From Malurus cyaneus samueli (Eukaryota > Chordata > Aves > Passeriformes > Maluridae), in NCBI GenBank assembly GCA_009741485.1, contig CM019218.1:28074115-28138114 (forward strand): a stretch of 64,000 nucleotides of DNA, read 5' to 3'. Shown here one piece after another: positions 1-12,487 of this stretch. Position numbers and translations under genes: made by a program. Within the stretch, counting starts at the first letter, position 1. Each line of letters opens with the position of its first letter. The notes beneath the pieces are model-generated. The model worked only from the letters and a program-made list of their open reading frames with translations, was not told the origin of the DNA and did no database searches.

Positions 1-3000
1 TACAAATGAATAATCATTCCCAACAACTCACAGCAGCACTCACAGCATGAAAGTACAAGAAATAGGCAAAGTTTTCAAGGAGGAAACTGATTAGGGTGAG
101 GATGATTCTCTGTCAGAAAAATGTATTGTGCAAGTGTCCTCTAGAGAAAAAATTTTCACCTGAAAAGAAACAGCATTATGAACACTATGGAACTGTAGAT
201 TGCAGGACACTGATCTTATTAAGAACCAATGCTAATTTGCACACTGTCTCCCGCTGAACTAGAAGCAAGTTTACCACTGGGTTTGTTAATTTACGCAGGA
301 CACCATTATCTTTGGTTGGACTTAATGTATCAGAGTAGATAGAGGTCATTAGCTGCTGGGTTCATGATTATCTAGCATGAATTACAGATAGTATCACAGA
401 AATACATTTGTTCTGAAGCTTCATTTCTCCTCAAGTGATTTTTTCCCTAGTGGTGTTTAATTCCATTTCCAAAACCCTGGACAATGTGTATTAAGAGTAC
501 ACACACACAAACACTGCTGGTCATTTTGTTTTGTTTTGCTTTGTTTTTTTCTTCATTAACCATTCAGAAAAGTAATGTAATTTTAAATAAAAATAAAGTT
601 CAATACTCTGCACTTTGGATTTAATAGAAGTAATAAACAGTCAGCTTGATTTTTTAAATTTGCAACAGCAGACATAATTGCAATGGAAGCTGTAAGATCT
701 CCATTATAGGTAAATCAATGATTTAGGTAGCTCAGTACTAGGGAAATATATGGATAAATTCTCCCCTAGATTCTATACCATGCATTTATCTAAACTTTCT
801 ACTGAACTTCTGAAGTTTCTCCTGCACCCTAAAATGTTGTTAGAGGAAGACTATAGATTGTCACTGGAATACTGTTTTAAAATATAGCTCTGTAAAATCT
901 CACACCTGCGAGAAATCGCCCTATATAATAGAAATATTTGTGTTTTCTGGTTAAGTAAACACATTTTCATAAAGATCTATGCTCAGTCTATTTTGCTTAA
1001 ATGGAACCAACCATCTACAAATTCATTTACAATTTTTAGATCTGTACAAGCACAATCCTAATAGCAGGGAACACTTCTGTGTCTCGGCATGATATCTTTA
1101 GAAAGAGGTGAATTTTCATTTATTTAATGCAAATACTCATACAACATAAACTGCTTAGGCATATATGGAGTGTGTTTTCATGGAAGCTTTGTGGCAACAG
1201 GAAAATAATAGAACATAATTGTACAATAAATGGAATGTTGCAGTGTCAAAATTACTCATGCTATGGTGCAGTGAATAAAAAAGAATGCAGGAAAATTGAG
1301 ATATTATTTGCTGGGTTTCAAGCTGCTTTGCTTACAAATTATTTCATTCTAGTTTTATGTGTATTTTAGGAATATCTCTTCTTTTTCACTAGACAAATAT
1401 CAATGAGGAAGGTGTACAGGATCTCTGAACACTGTTAAAGCTCTAGATACTGCAAGTTGTTTGCACTGTTATCAGAGCTTGGTGAACTACTTCAGATATG
1501 CAAACTACTTGCAGCAGCTATTTTTTAATAAACTTAGCATATTTTCAGTTCACAGATTTTATATAAATAAGGATTTTCTGTTTTGAAAATTATTTTCTTT
1601 CCAAGTGGTTTCTCTTCTTTATGCAAACAATTTAATCTGTGGTTTGTCATGAATTACCTGCTAAGACTGTAGTCTTGATTATTTATGCCGATCTTTATTC
1701 ATTTGATCTTACTGCTTACTTGAATAACATGGTATTTTTTTTCCTTCTGTCTGCATGGTTGAAATATTCATGAGGAAGAGAAAGACTTGAAACATTAGGT
1801 GTGGTAAATGCATGTGCGCAGGTGTTCATGCACCCTTAAACTTTCTGAAAAATAGAGTATCTTGTAGAAATAGCTGTGAAAAGTAAATACAGAGCTTGCA
1901 TGTTTACCAAATGGAATTTGTGGTTGAAATTATTGCACGTTGAGAATTCTGTGTTTAACTGGTCTTTGATGTACATGGTACTTCAGTGCTGTTCCGTCAG
2001 GTCACAGGGGATGCAAGAGCTGCTCTTCAGTGAGGGACTGGCCAGAGCAAGCACTGGCATTAAGAAAGAGTTAATTCCCACTCCTGTGTGCTCTCTATAT
2101 CTCTGAGATCACCTAAAATGACTCTAAAGTTCTCTAAATAAACAAGTGGATCAGGAGGCATTCTGCTTCCCAAGACCACTCTAATTCTTTATTTTGTCTG
2201 CATATAGTGTTAGATTAGAGCACATGTATAAACTCCTACAGCTTTTTCTGTTAACTTTACTGAACTCAAAAAGAAATTTGCTGATACCTAGGTAATTCTC
2301 CAGGTAACAGACATTATGACTATTACAAATAGATATTAATGGCTATAAAGCTAGTTGTGTCCTAGCTGGGGACAATGTCTCATCCTTTTCACATGAAAAC
2401 TGGGCTTTCTTGCTTAAAGATGTTATGCCAATGAGGGTGGAAAAAAAGAGAAAACAAAAAGGAGGCATTGTACACTTCATTTCCCACTTTTTTTTACAAG
2501 ACCTTTTGAACAATCTCAGCAAATATACCGTTTTGATGTAGTATTTCAAGACCAGTATCCTCCATAAATTATAAAGGTAAAATCCAGTCAATTATGTTAC
2601 TACAGCATTTTCAATGTAACAGAATGTCATATGCTGTTTTGAATAACTCCTTACTATAAATTTGTACTGCAAATAATGAGTTAATTAAAAAATCATCACC
2701 ATAGTCTTTCAAAATGAAATCTTATTGGAGATAAAGACATTTTTCTTGCACATGATACTAACTTAGGATTTCATTTGCTTTAATCCCTTTGAGATAAGTC
2801 ATCCCCACATTCTGGTTCTTTGCTAGACCTTATAGGGCTGTTCTCCCTGCAGCTACCCTTAATAGCCACCACTTAATAGCCACACTTTCCCCTTACAGAC
2901 CCTCCCATCACCTTTACCTTTTTTACCAAGTCATATTCATTTCTCTGTGGATCTCTTGGCTCAAGGCCTTTACATTAAATATCTTTATATGAGACAGAAT

Positions 3001-3928
3001 AAAACAGTGCTCACTGCTGTTATCTGTATGGTTCACTTATTAAAGATGTGGAATACTAGAGTCTAGAAAAGTTGCCAACAGAAGAAAACCATGCATGCAG
3101 GTAGCTGTGCACCACATAACATTGGGTCTAAAGATTTAAAATTCAAGCCTGAGCTCTTCCATTTATGTGGAAAATTGCTATTTTTACTTCTTTCTATTTT
3201 TGAAACAGTTCAGGTGGAGAAAGAGGAAAGGGATGAGAAAAAGGACGGACTTTTCTTACTTTCAGGTCTTGGTCAGATGCTTAGCATTCACACATAATCA
3301 TTGTCTTAGGCAGTCTCTGTCTTTTCTATAATGACAATAAATTCTCTGATATTGAAAAAGAAATTCAGAACACCCAGATATGCCTTTTTCTACAGAGAGA
3401 AGGAATTCTTAGGCTTTGTTACATTGAACTGTCATTAAATATTCTAGTGACCACAACTACCAGAATGTGTCCCAAGAAACTCATTTTCTCAAATCATCTA
3501 CCTCAGGAGAAACAATGTAAAACTGAATTAGGAGAGCTCCTCTGACAAAACCACAGGAAACTCACAGAGACCTATTAGTCACACAATACTTCGTGTGATA
3601 TACCACCTAAAACAGCTCTACTAAAATGGACCTGGTAGAAATAGATTCCAATATATCTGCGGTTATTTGTTATCATGAAGCATAAAATAGTGCTAACTTC
3701 TTTTCTATTTATGAACGCACCACATTTGTTTTGTTGTAGCTATCCAACCCAATAAAAATGCTTACTACAATGCAATCCAAAAATGATTGCCAGCAGTAAT
3801 TTATCTACCCTCCTTGGCAGATTTAAGTAAGAGTAGAAGATTTTCAAAAATCATGGAGAATAAATTTGAGGAAGTGCTTATAAACATCACAGAGTTTACA
3901 GACAAGTTTTGTACTATTGTACAGAGAC
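1..3928. other. AT-rich non-coding stretch, no gene seen
   Basis: All six frames are broken by frequent stops, and the few open stretches (up to about 80 codons) resemble no protein I know. Small features only: a GTTTT-type pyrimidine/G stretch near 520-548, a short CA run near 496-512 and a 14-bp tandem pair at 2858-2885. I see no repeat family that I can name. Intron or intergenic DNA is the simplest reading. Confidence 0.7.
2858..2885 (+). repeat. 14-bp tandem duplication
   Basis: The unit CTTAATAGCCACCA is followed immediately by CTTAATAGCCACAC. The two copies differ only at the last two bases, so this is a small recent tandem duplication. No function is implied. Confidence 0.85.

Positions 3929-3956
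<28 letters not shown>
3929..3956 (+). repeat. poly-A run (28 nt)
   Basis: An uninterrupted run of 28 A on the plus strand. It generates lysine-rich (plus) and phenylalanine-rich (minus) pseudo-ORFs between about 3787 and 4061, which are artefacts. No retroposed gene body is recognisable upstream, so it may be an expanded mononucleotide microsatellite rather than a retroposon tail. Confidence 0.95.
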
Positions 3957-3960
<4 letters not shown>

Positions 3961-5211
3961 TCTGGCACAAGAACTGACAGATTCTGTTGCTGTCCACAAG
4001 TGCAAAACTGAAATGAGTGAGGCCAAATGGTACAGAACATGTAGATGACGTCATTCTTCACATCCAGGAGGAGGTCACTCTACCTGAGGAGGAAGTGCTG
4101 ACAGGATGTTTATATGGGATTGAAGTCAGATATAATTCAGGCAAAGGAGGGCAGGAAGAGCATGTGTAAATAGGAAGTCCCTTAATTTTGTTTAATTTCC
4201 TTAATTCTCTTTTTATTGTAACTTCTTTCATACCTGAAAAATTAGCTCTTTTCCATGCAAGAGTGATAAAAATATTAAGCAAATGAATTGTCATCTTATA
4301 CTTCAGCCATTTCTATAAACAGTTACTTAAGTTTTACCTTCTTCTTTATTTACTTTATTTAGAGAAATGTAAGCATGAATGTCACTGTCCTGCGGCTGTA
4401 TTTATTTATTCCAAATGGCAATGTAAGTTCACCTAATCCTAAATTGTGACTTGATTAGTTTTTAAAAAAGAAAACAGTTGACACTTTATATAACATTATT
4501 AGTGCTGCTGTTAAAAGATTCAAAGGAAGATTTATTGAGAATGATTTTAACTCTAGTCACTTAGAAACTGATGCTTACTGACATATTGTCCTCGAGTAGA
4601 TACTCTATAAAACATGTAATGATAGCTTTGTTATAGAGGATGAGTTAGAGGAAAGAAGAGTTTAGTGATAATTGCAATGCCTATTATAAAACTATAATAT
4701 TAGTTTTTTCCCCATTTCTCCTACCACCTCATTAATTTGTTTTTTGAAATATGCTAAAGCAAAAATACCTAAAGCAAGATGAGCATTTTAATGAATGTTT
4801 TCTTCTGCTTCCAGATAAGTATACAGAATGACTATGTGCATAACTTGGTGAGTTACATTATTATAGGGCACAACACATACAACAAAGTTGTTGTGTAAAT
4901 GTCCATATTGGTAGGTATTCACAAGCAAATCACAACAATGTTTCAATCACTTTTTATAGATTGTCCACATTAAAACACTGACCTATTTCATAGACTAAAA
5001 CATTTGTGACAAAAAATACAGTTTGCCTGTATCAGATGGTAAATAGTCAATACCAAATACCATTGCTATTGCAAAACTTTGGTGCATGATCTCTCTGCTT
5101 ATCTTCAGTAAAAAAATCCAAAAACACTAGATCCATAAAAAGACGAAACAAGCAAGTAACGCAAAGGAGGACTGTGAAGGCAAGTTCACAAACAGATATC
5201 TGGTCCAGCTT
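3957..5211. other. AT-rich non-coding stretch with one exon-like microsegment
   Basis: No repeat or gene recognised. The only notable spot is 4815-4847, a 33-nt open segment between a good 3' splice-site-like sequence and a GTGAGT donor (see findings). Confidence 0.65.
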
Positions 5212-5292
5212 TGCTCTTTTTCTTCTGCCCTGCCCTGCCCTTTCCTTCCCTTCCCACCTTTCCCATTTCCCTTTTTCCATTTTCCTTTCCTT
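5212..5292 (+). repeat. pyrimidine-rich simple sequence
   Basis: About 80 bases are almost entirely C and T, with short CTGCC and TTCCC iterations. On the minus strand it reads as a purine-rich, Lys/Glu/Gly-rich false ORF. It is imperfect and much weaker than the tract at 9354. Confidence 0.8.
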
Positions 5293-8200
5293 AAATTAGT
5301 CTGTAGCTATCTTACATTGCATTCTAGCATAGGCTGTTGTTTTTGTCCCCTGTAAATAAACATGATGGGATGGTAGTGTACAATTTCTGTAAGAGATGAG
5401 ACTTTCACTTTGTTTTGTGACAGGTTTCACCAGAAAGGGATACTTATGTCCTTGGTGATTTACACACAAGATTCCTCATGATTTAATATCTTAAAACTGG
5501 ATTTTGGTCCTACAGTCGGACTTTGTCCTGCAGAATGTTTCGTGATCTTAACTTTTTTTCAGCAGGTGAAAATAATGGCAACTTGCAGAGTCTGGTTGCT
5601 GGAGATGAGCTTGCTGTGTTAAGAGAAGAATGTCCTACAGAAGAGGGAAAGCTGTCAGAGCTTTCATGACCAAATTTTAATTTTCCTACTTTACTGCACT
5701 GAATTATCGACAGGTTTTTTGTTTAATCACTGAATCTCCTTTTAAAATATTATTTCATTTCCAGTGGGAGAATTCTTTGCAGCATCAATATAGTAATCTG
5801 TATTGTTTTGTTCATAAAATCTTTTATATTAATGTATAAATAATATATAAATCCCACTGTCTGATGGTTCTCTTTTTAAGGCAAGAAGAGATTTTTGAAA
5901 ATAAAAACTATCCCTCCTTTGAGAAAACAGGAGTCATGTAGTAACATCACTGCTCCCTAAGACAGGTAGAAAAATTTTAAAGCTTCTCTCAACATCATGA
6001 TCAATAAGAATCATCAGGTTACTGAAAAGGTAACATTGCTGTTTTCAAATCATTATTTCCTGCCCTCAGCTGTAGAAAATTGGTGGTACTACCACAAGAA
6101 AGTGGTGTCTTATCCTGACTATTCACTAGGTAGGGTTAATTTGAGCACTTTAATGTGATTTCTTTGCTGACTGTAAACTGGCAAGCAGCAGCTCCAGGGA
6201 ACAGAGGAGAAATTCCGGAGACCATTTTCAAATTTCACCTGTTCTTTCATAATTTTTTCAAGTTCTTACCTGAAGAACTCCTGCTATGATACAACAGCAC
6301 TGTACAGCTACCAATGAACAGAGTCCACAAACCTGAAGAAGACACTCGGGCTTCTTCATATCCCTCATCAGCAAAGTAATTAGTCTGAAAATCAGCCCTT
6401 TTTCCATCAATACGCCTTACCAGGAAGTGCATATTTTTTCCAATGCAGAGTCTTAGCCTGAAATGTGTAACTCAAAGTAGAGTTGTAATCCTCTTCTTTA
6501 AGGAATAAGTGTGAGACGTGAAGGCAAATCATTCCCCATAATCAAAACGTACCCCCCTGAAGAGATGTCAATGACTTTTCACTTCTACCAAGACAACAGT
6601 TTGTGCAATAATCCAGGGCCAATAAATTTCCAGTGCCCCATCACTTCAACAGGTGCTTTATGCCTCAAATGATACATATTTTTCTGAAATGAGGTGGGGA
6701 TTTCAGTCCAGTTGGATATTCTCCCCTTTTCATGCAGTACACGTCACACAGAAACTGAATGCTACGCTTTAGCCTTGTAATTACAAGACTCACCTTGCAT
6801 TGGGGACAGTAGACCTCAATTCCTTTGCTAATTAGTTTTAATTGTTTCCTCAGTGGACTCTTCCAACCACTCAGTTCATCTTGTTTGCTTTCACAGTGTC
6901 TCTCTCTGGCCTACTGAATAGCTTTTATCAAATGCAAATCGCCATGCTAAATGAGATACAGAGAGTTGTTGTCTTCAGCTGCCACTGAAGATGTGCACAT
7001 GCTGCGTGCTACGGTGGAGCCAGGTGAGCTATGAGCAAGTCAGATGCAAAACTGTAAAGCCCTGTTGCATCACTGTAGAGCAAAACCCTGCATGTGGTGC
7101 AGCAGTCAAATGGAGCAAGGAGAAGTCCTAACAAAGAACAATAGCTGGCTAAATATGAAGCAACCAGTAGCTACCTCAAAATATACCTAAAAAAACTCTT
7201 CAGCTGTCTTTACATTAGTGATCTGAAATTCCTGACAGAAGAATATGATCAGAATGCATCATATATTACCTGGGCTGGGGCTAATCATTAATTAATTATT
7301 TTTTCAAAAGTGTAGTTATCTGTATATGTGTGCTTAAAGGTTCTATTTGACACTGCATAACAGGATTAAAAACATCGTGCTTCTGGGTTGCTTTCTAATA
7401 TTAAGTGTTGCTCAATTATTGCTATGCTATTGCAATAAAGCTTCATAATAAAGGCAGTGAATCTTTTTCATGAATTTCAGACTACAGGAGAAATGCAGAT
7501 GCATTTGGTTTTTCAGTATTTGTAGAATCTGGCCTGGAGTGAAATGCTGCCTTTTCTTAGTTTCTACTGATGACTGGATTTTGCACTAACACAAGTAAAA
7601 TTTGGCAGAACTTAATTGCAGGATTAATCCTGAAACAATAAATAAAAAGTTTAAGTAAGGGTTTTGCCTTGAGCAGAGTTAAAGACAAAATATCTTGCAT
7701 CAATCCCTGCTCCACTCCTTCATGCATATACCTTTCTATTTTAAATAATAGTGCTACACTTGTGTGAACAGGACTTGCCCCTACTAGAAGATTTGATTAT
7801 TAAAAAGGACCTCAGAGGAGCAGGAGCTGCAATACTAGAAGTGTAGCAGAAATAACTGACATCCGTGAAACTAACAATGCAAAACAGCTTGCAAAATCAG
7901 GTACTCTGGATTTGAAGAAAAAGAGAAAAATAGAGAAAGGAAGTGAAATAATAGTATATTTACCACTCCCTTGGTGAGAATAAATATGTTTTGAAAAGAA
8001 AGCAGTTTTGCTATATCTGATTTATCTGGCATGGCAGAAGGATTTACACAACAAAAGACAAAACCTTTTAATAAAATTGAATGCAATATGTGATTACAAA
8101 GTGGACATTTCCTCTTGTCCTAGTGAATAACATAAGGATCCTGTATGACATTTTAGTTCACAACACCTGTGATGAATTAGTTGTAAATGCAATGAATAAC

Positions 8201-9353
8201 ATTACTAGGAACATGTCAAATTATACGTTGATAATGAATTTTTGGATGCATCTGCTATGTAATTGTTCCCAGCGGATGTGTATTCATCTTCACCTGGCAT
8301 TATTTTCCTGATTTTGGGGTTTGTTTTTTTATTATGCATTTTCATTTCTATCATAATTGTTACAGTGATCCCTGTTCCTTTGTTCTAATCAGGTCCTTTT
8401 GATGGTGTTGCACATTCTGAACAAAAGAGGAGGGAAAAACACACCAGGCTATTGGCAAAACAAAACATTGGTCTTTATTTGTGACTTTCTAAGTGCCTGC
8501 TTGGCCTCAGAAGGTTGGGTGGTGTTGACAGGGACCAGTTGGTTCCCTGAATGCATCTGCCAGCTGCTCCAGGCATGTGTTCCGCAGAATAGGAGGTGAA
8601 TAAACACTAAAGGCTGCTCTGCTGACAGACAGGTACATGCTGCTTTTACTAAGTGCATCTGAGACTTTTCTTAAAAAGGTAAATAAAGTGAATTAGTAGC
8701 CTAGGATGGGGTGGGGTTCTTTTTTCACAACACTCTGATATACAGAAATTATCACAATGAAAATATCTATCATCAGTTTATGGTTTTAGTAAGCAATCCT
8801 ACATTAATTGTGTTTACACAAACTTTCTGTTCAATGTACAGTTTCTCATGCAGAGGTCAAGTTTACTTCAGAGTATACTTGTATCTCAATAAGAGTAATT
8901 TCAGAAAGCTGCCAAAATCAACTGACTGATCAAATACTAGATCTATGAGTGCAGAACTCAGGCTTTTATTAAAAATTTACCTTTTTCTTTGATTTGGTAA
9001 ATCATTTACAGCATCTGCCTGAGACTGTTTTCCACTCTGAAATATTTGCTTTACACCCTTTTGAATTCTGTATTGGTATATCCAGCAGCTGATATTTCTC
9101 TGTCTCACTGGGTAGTGGTTTGAACTACATTAACAATTTTAACCATTGTGAAAAGAACTGTCTCATTCTGGTCTTTTCCAGAAGTTTACGTTTTCTGTTC
9201 CAAGAGTATTTTTGAGATAAAGGGAATCACTGAGCTTCATATCTAGATTTTATTTTCTCCACTCCCTTGAACTGAGAGGGGTAGATTTATCCCTGACTAT
9301 GAGAAAAGTTTACAGAAATTTAAAAAAAAACCAAAACCCAGAGCTTGAAACAG
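5293..9353. other. AT-rich non-coding stretch, no gene established
   Basis: No repeat family recognised. It contains three exon-like open segments of uncertain meaning: a possible terminal exon ending at 5669 on the plus strand with AATAAA at 5899, a 188-nt open segment on the minus strand at 6270-6457, and a 45-nt segment at 6979-7023 (all in findings). The rest has stops in every frame. Confidence 0.6.
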
Positions 9354-9685
9354 CTCTCCTCTCCTCTCTCTCTCCTCTCTTCCTCTCCTCTCTTCCTCTC
9401 CTCTCTTCCTCTCCTCTCTCTCCTCTCCTCTCTCTTCCTCTCCTCTCCTCCTCCTCTCCTCTCTCTCTCCTCCTCTCCCTCTCCCTTCTCCTCTTCCTCT
9501 CCTCTCCTCCTCTCTTCCTCCTCCTTCCTCTCCTCTCCTCTCCTTCTCTCCTTCTCCTCTCTCCTCTCCTCTCCTCTCCTCTTCCTCTCCTCTCCTCTCC
9601 TCTCCTCTCCTCTTCCCTCTCTCCCTCCTCTCTCTCCTCTCCTCTCCTCTTCTCCTCTCCTCCTCCTCTCCTCTCTTCTCCTCCC
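9354..9685 (+). repeat. 332-bp uninterrupted polypyrimidine tract, (CTCTC/TCCTC)n
   Basis: Every base from 9354 to 9685 is C or T on the plus strand (all purine on the minus strand). It is built of irregular CTCTC, TCCTC and TTCCTC iterations, so it is a degenerate pentanucleotide-type microsatellite. It opens long Ser/Leu/Pro-rich frames on the plus strand and Glu/Arg/Gly-rich frames on the minus strand, up to 186 codons; these are composition artefacts. Homopurine-homopyrimidine tracts of this length with local mirror symmetry are known to be able to form triplex (H-DNA). Whether this one does is inference. Confidence 0.97.
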
Positions 9686-9892
9686 ATGGTGATAATTAAA
9701 ATGTTTATGGCAGTCATTTAACAAAATACTCCTTTCTGTTTTGTGCAAGACAAAATTAGAAGGTATTCTCAGCAGAGCTGCCTTATTTTGAAACACTCGT
9801 TGGCATTCTAGATTTTTAAAATTTCTTTTAAACATTTGTAGGCAGGCTAAATTCAGCCTGACAGTTCCATGAGGTCTCATTATAATAATTTA
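9686..9892. other. short unique spacer
   Basis: AT-rich sequence between the pyrimidine tract and a CR1 3' end. Nothing recognisable. Confidence 0.6.
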
Positions 9893-10013
9893 TGAGAATC
9901 ATAGAATCATAGTTATTTTTATTGGAAGCAATTTAAATATCATCTAGTTCCAAGTCCCGTGTCATGGGCGGGGACAGAAGACAGGCAGGGCAGGGACATA
10001 AGATAGTGTTCTT
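9893..10013 (-). mobile_element. CR1 LINE, 3' terminal fragment (minus orientation)
   Basis: The sequence opens with AGAATCATAGAATCATAG, which is the reverse complement of the short direct repeats that end avian CR1 elements. Next come TTGGAAGCAATTTAAATATC and TCTAGTTCCAAGTCCC, then GTCATGGGCGGGGACAG, matching in order the conserved 3' untranslated block of chicken-type CR1. The element is heavily 5'-truncated, as is usual for CR1, and lacks coding sequence. The right edge is uncertain because the sequence drifts into a G-rich stretch before the poly-A run at 10014. Confidence 0.88.
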
Positions 10014-10031
10014 AAAAAAAAAAAAAAAAAA
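10014..10031 (+). repeat. poly-A run (18 nt)
   Basis: Eighteen consecutive A directly beside the 5'-truncated edge of the minus-strand CR1 fragment. CR1 elements do not end in poly-A, so this is not its tail. Confidence 0.9.
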
Positions 10032-12436
10032 GAAAAGAATAAAAATTCTAAATGTTTGGCTTTATGAAAGGTGTTATAATCTGAAGATAAAACACAACTG
10101 GTCTTTTTAACCAACTGGGAAATGTTTGTATTCGGGATAATTTTAAACTATTTTTTCCCCAGCGTTTCAGCATCAGTCTCCCTGCATGCAGCACAGCATG
10201 CAGCTACATAGTAGGTACCTAGATTTTCTCTTTAATTGTGAATATGAAAAATAAACTTAACATTACACCACAAACATTAGTTTGCAGTAATTTTTACAGG
10301 TTACAAACATGCCTTCAAAAAGAGCACTGTATGAATGCAGATTATATTGCATTTATTCACATTAAATAATTAGAAAGTGAGCATTAAATTGACAGTAATG
10401 TAGAAATGTGTTTATTTGTATGGTTTAATAGCTGCAGTGCCATATCAATACTTTATACATGGACAGCACCTCTTAACAAGGAGTATTTTCAAAAACATTA
10501 ATGAGCTAAATGTTAGGGTCACATGGAACTAAATTTTTCTTTTTATTATGATAGCCTGAGCTAGGGAAATAGATGTGTTTAACCTCATAGTTACTTCAAG
10601 AACAGTGGGACCAGAATCAAATCAAATATGAGCCTTTAATATCAATGCTTTATTCATATATTGCAATAGAATTTGGTTTGTGCTTACAGAATATGTTTAC
10701 ATTTCACATGCAGACATAATTGTTTTTCTCTTCACTATCACTTCATATCAGTAGGTCTAATATAATCAACAAGAAAAAGACCTATTCACTGTGATTTAGT
10801 CAGTTATACCAGCTTTTCCTATTGAAATCTGGACTTTGAATTTCTTAAAAAAACTAATTACAGCACAGTCTGATGTATTTTTGGAAGTTAGCCCAAATTG
10901 CAGCAATAGGCACACATAGCAAAATATTTAATTTAATCATTCATTAGTCTAATATGTACGTTCCTCCTCTGATCCTGCAAATTTCTAATGAGGCAATTGA
11001 ACATCCCCAGTTTTTGTTCCTCTGGGATTTTTTCATCTGTCAAGAGAATTTTGCCCAACTATTTCCAAAAAAATTATGAAAATGGAATCAAGTATCTCAG
11101 TTTATAAAAGCTATAATAAAATAAATGCCACTTTCTTCATTATGCTAAACCAATTAAATCTAATGTCTCTTCTGTTTCCATACATAAGCAACAGCTGTAC
11201 ATGCCATCCATGGGTAATTAATTGCTTCCAACTGCCTGCCAATAAGAGTGGTATTTTTCTACATCGATGACACAGCACACCACCAGACTTCAAGCACACC
11301 AGAACACATCAGATCATGCAACACATATGTTCTCAAACATACATATGTGAGATATAATAACGCATGTGCTTCTGCATGTGCAGGAGAAGAGCAGCACCTG
11401 CTCCTGCAGTGGGTGCCCGGGAGCCACAGCCTCTGCTGGAGAATGACCACTGACATGGGGCTCACCATACAAACTGCCCATGGGTCATCCCATAGGGGTG
11501 GGCAGTGGATGTCATGGTTTGCACCACTGGCCTAACAAGATTTACAGCGCTTTTCTAGGTGGCCCCACTGCGAAACACAGCCTCCTTCAATCAGCAGCGA
11601 GACATTACTTTGGAAAAGCAGCTTGCCATATTAGAAGGACCAGTACTGGTTTTACTAAATTTTAGTAGCAGCTGAAGTTCCATAAAAAAATGGGGTGAAG
11701 GGTGAAATGGAGACTGGAAGTAGTATCCCAAATGTGCCTTATAAATCTCTCATCCCTTCAATGGATATGGTAAATTATTTTCTTTCGGAAGAGGATGTAT
11801 AACTGAAGAGCCTACAACTATAACTGGATTGGATCTGGTCTGGGTTGTTATTGAAATGAGTTTATGTGACCCAGAGACTGCAAGGTAGCCATGTGGCTCA
11901 TAGTTAATAATAAAGTACATTTTTATTCTTTTTTTTTCTGTTTGAAAAGTTCATCATAAAGATTTCATGCAACAAGAAATGTTTTTTTGTGTCTCCATTT
12001 GGGAAAAATTGAAAGATATTTGAGGAGGGTGGGTGGCAGCCGGAAAAAGCTTTTATTGTTTATACTTGAAGTTCAAAAGAAGTAGTGTGTGTGCCAAGTC
12101 TTTGTAGAAGCAAATAATAAACAAACATTTTTCAGTGAAAACTGAAAGAAAATGCAAGGATTTTTAAAAAGGTACATTGGTTTTTCTAGCTAAGCTATCA
12201 AGTTCAGCTTTTATTCTCTTTATTCTGATATGTTTTTATTTACTTGAATTTTCAAGTTTTGTATGCATGGATGTGAGTCCAACTTTAAAAACGGTGTGTA
12301 TATGAAAGAAAGGAGAGCAGATCTGGTGTCCAGTGTACTTTTATGTACACCAATCCAAAGTAGAGGAGAAAAAAAACTAAAGGGTTTTTTTTTATTATTA
12401 TTTTCTTTTGTGTAACTACACAATTGTAAAACTTGG
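10032..12436. other. non-coding stretch; GC-richer patch near 11.37-11.57 kb
   Basis: AT-rich unique sequence. From about 11370 to 11570 the composition turns GC-richer (CAGCACCTGCTCCTGCAGTG and following), and open frames of up to 95 codons occur on both strands. I recognise neither a protein nor a repeat family there. It could be an old, unrecognised transposon piece. Confidence 0.55.
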
Positions 12437-12487
12437 GTAAATGAGAAGCAAATGAGACATGNGTAAATGAGAAGCAAATGAGACATG
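12437..12487 (+). repeat. 25-bp direct duplication flanking an undetermined base (N)
   Basis: A 25-base unit beginning GTAAATGAGAAGCAAATGAG occupies 12437-12461. It is followed by one N at 12462 and then repeated exactly at 12463-12487. The N at the junction of two perfect copies suggests an assembly join or gap-fill rather than a confident biological tandem repeat. Confidence 0.9.

Noticed and set aside
3787..4061. Lys-rich and Phe-rich ORFs over the 28-nt A run
   Set aside because: Homopolymer artefacts.
9299..9880. Long open frames (115-186 codons) on both strands
   Set aside because: They are translations of the pyrimidine tract: Ser/Leu/Pro on one strand, Arg/Glu/Gly on the other, open simply because C/T-only DNA contains no stop codons on either strand.
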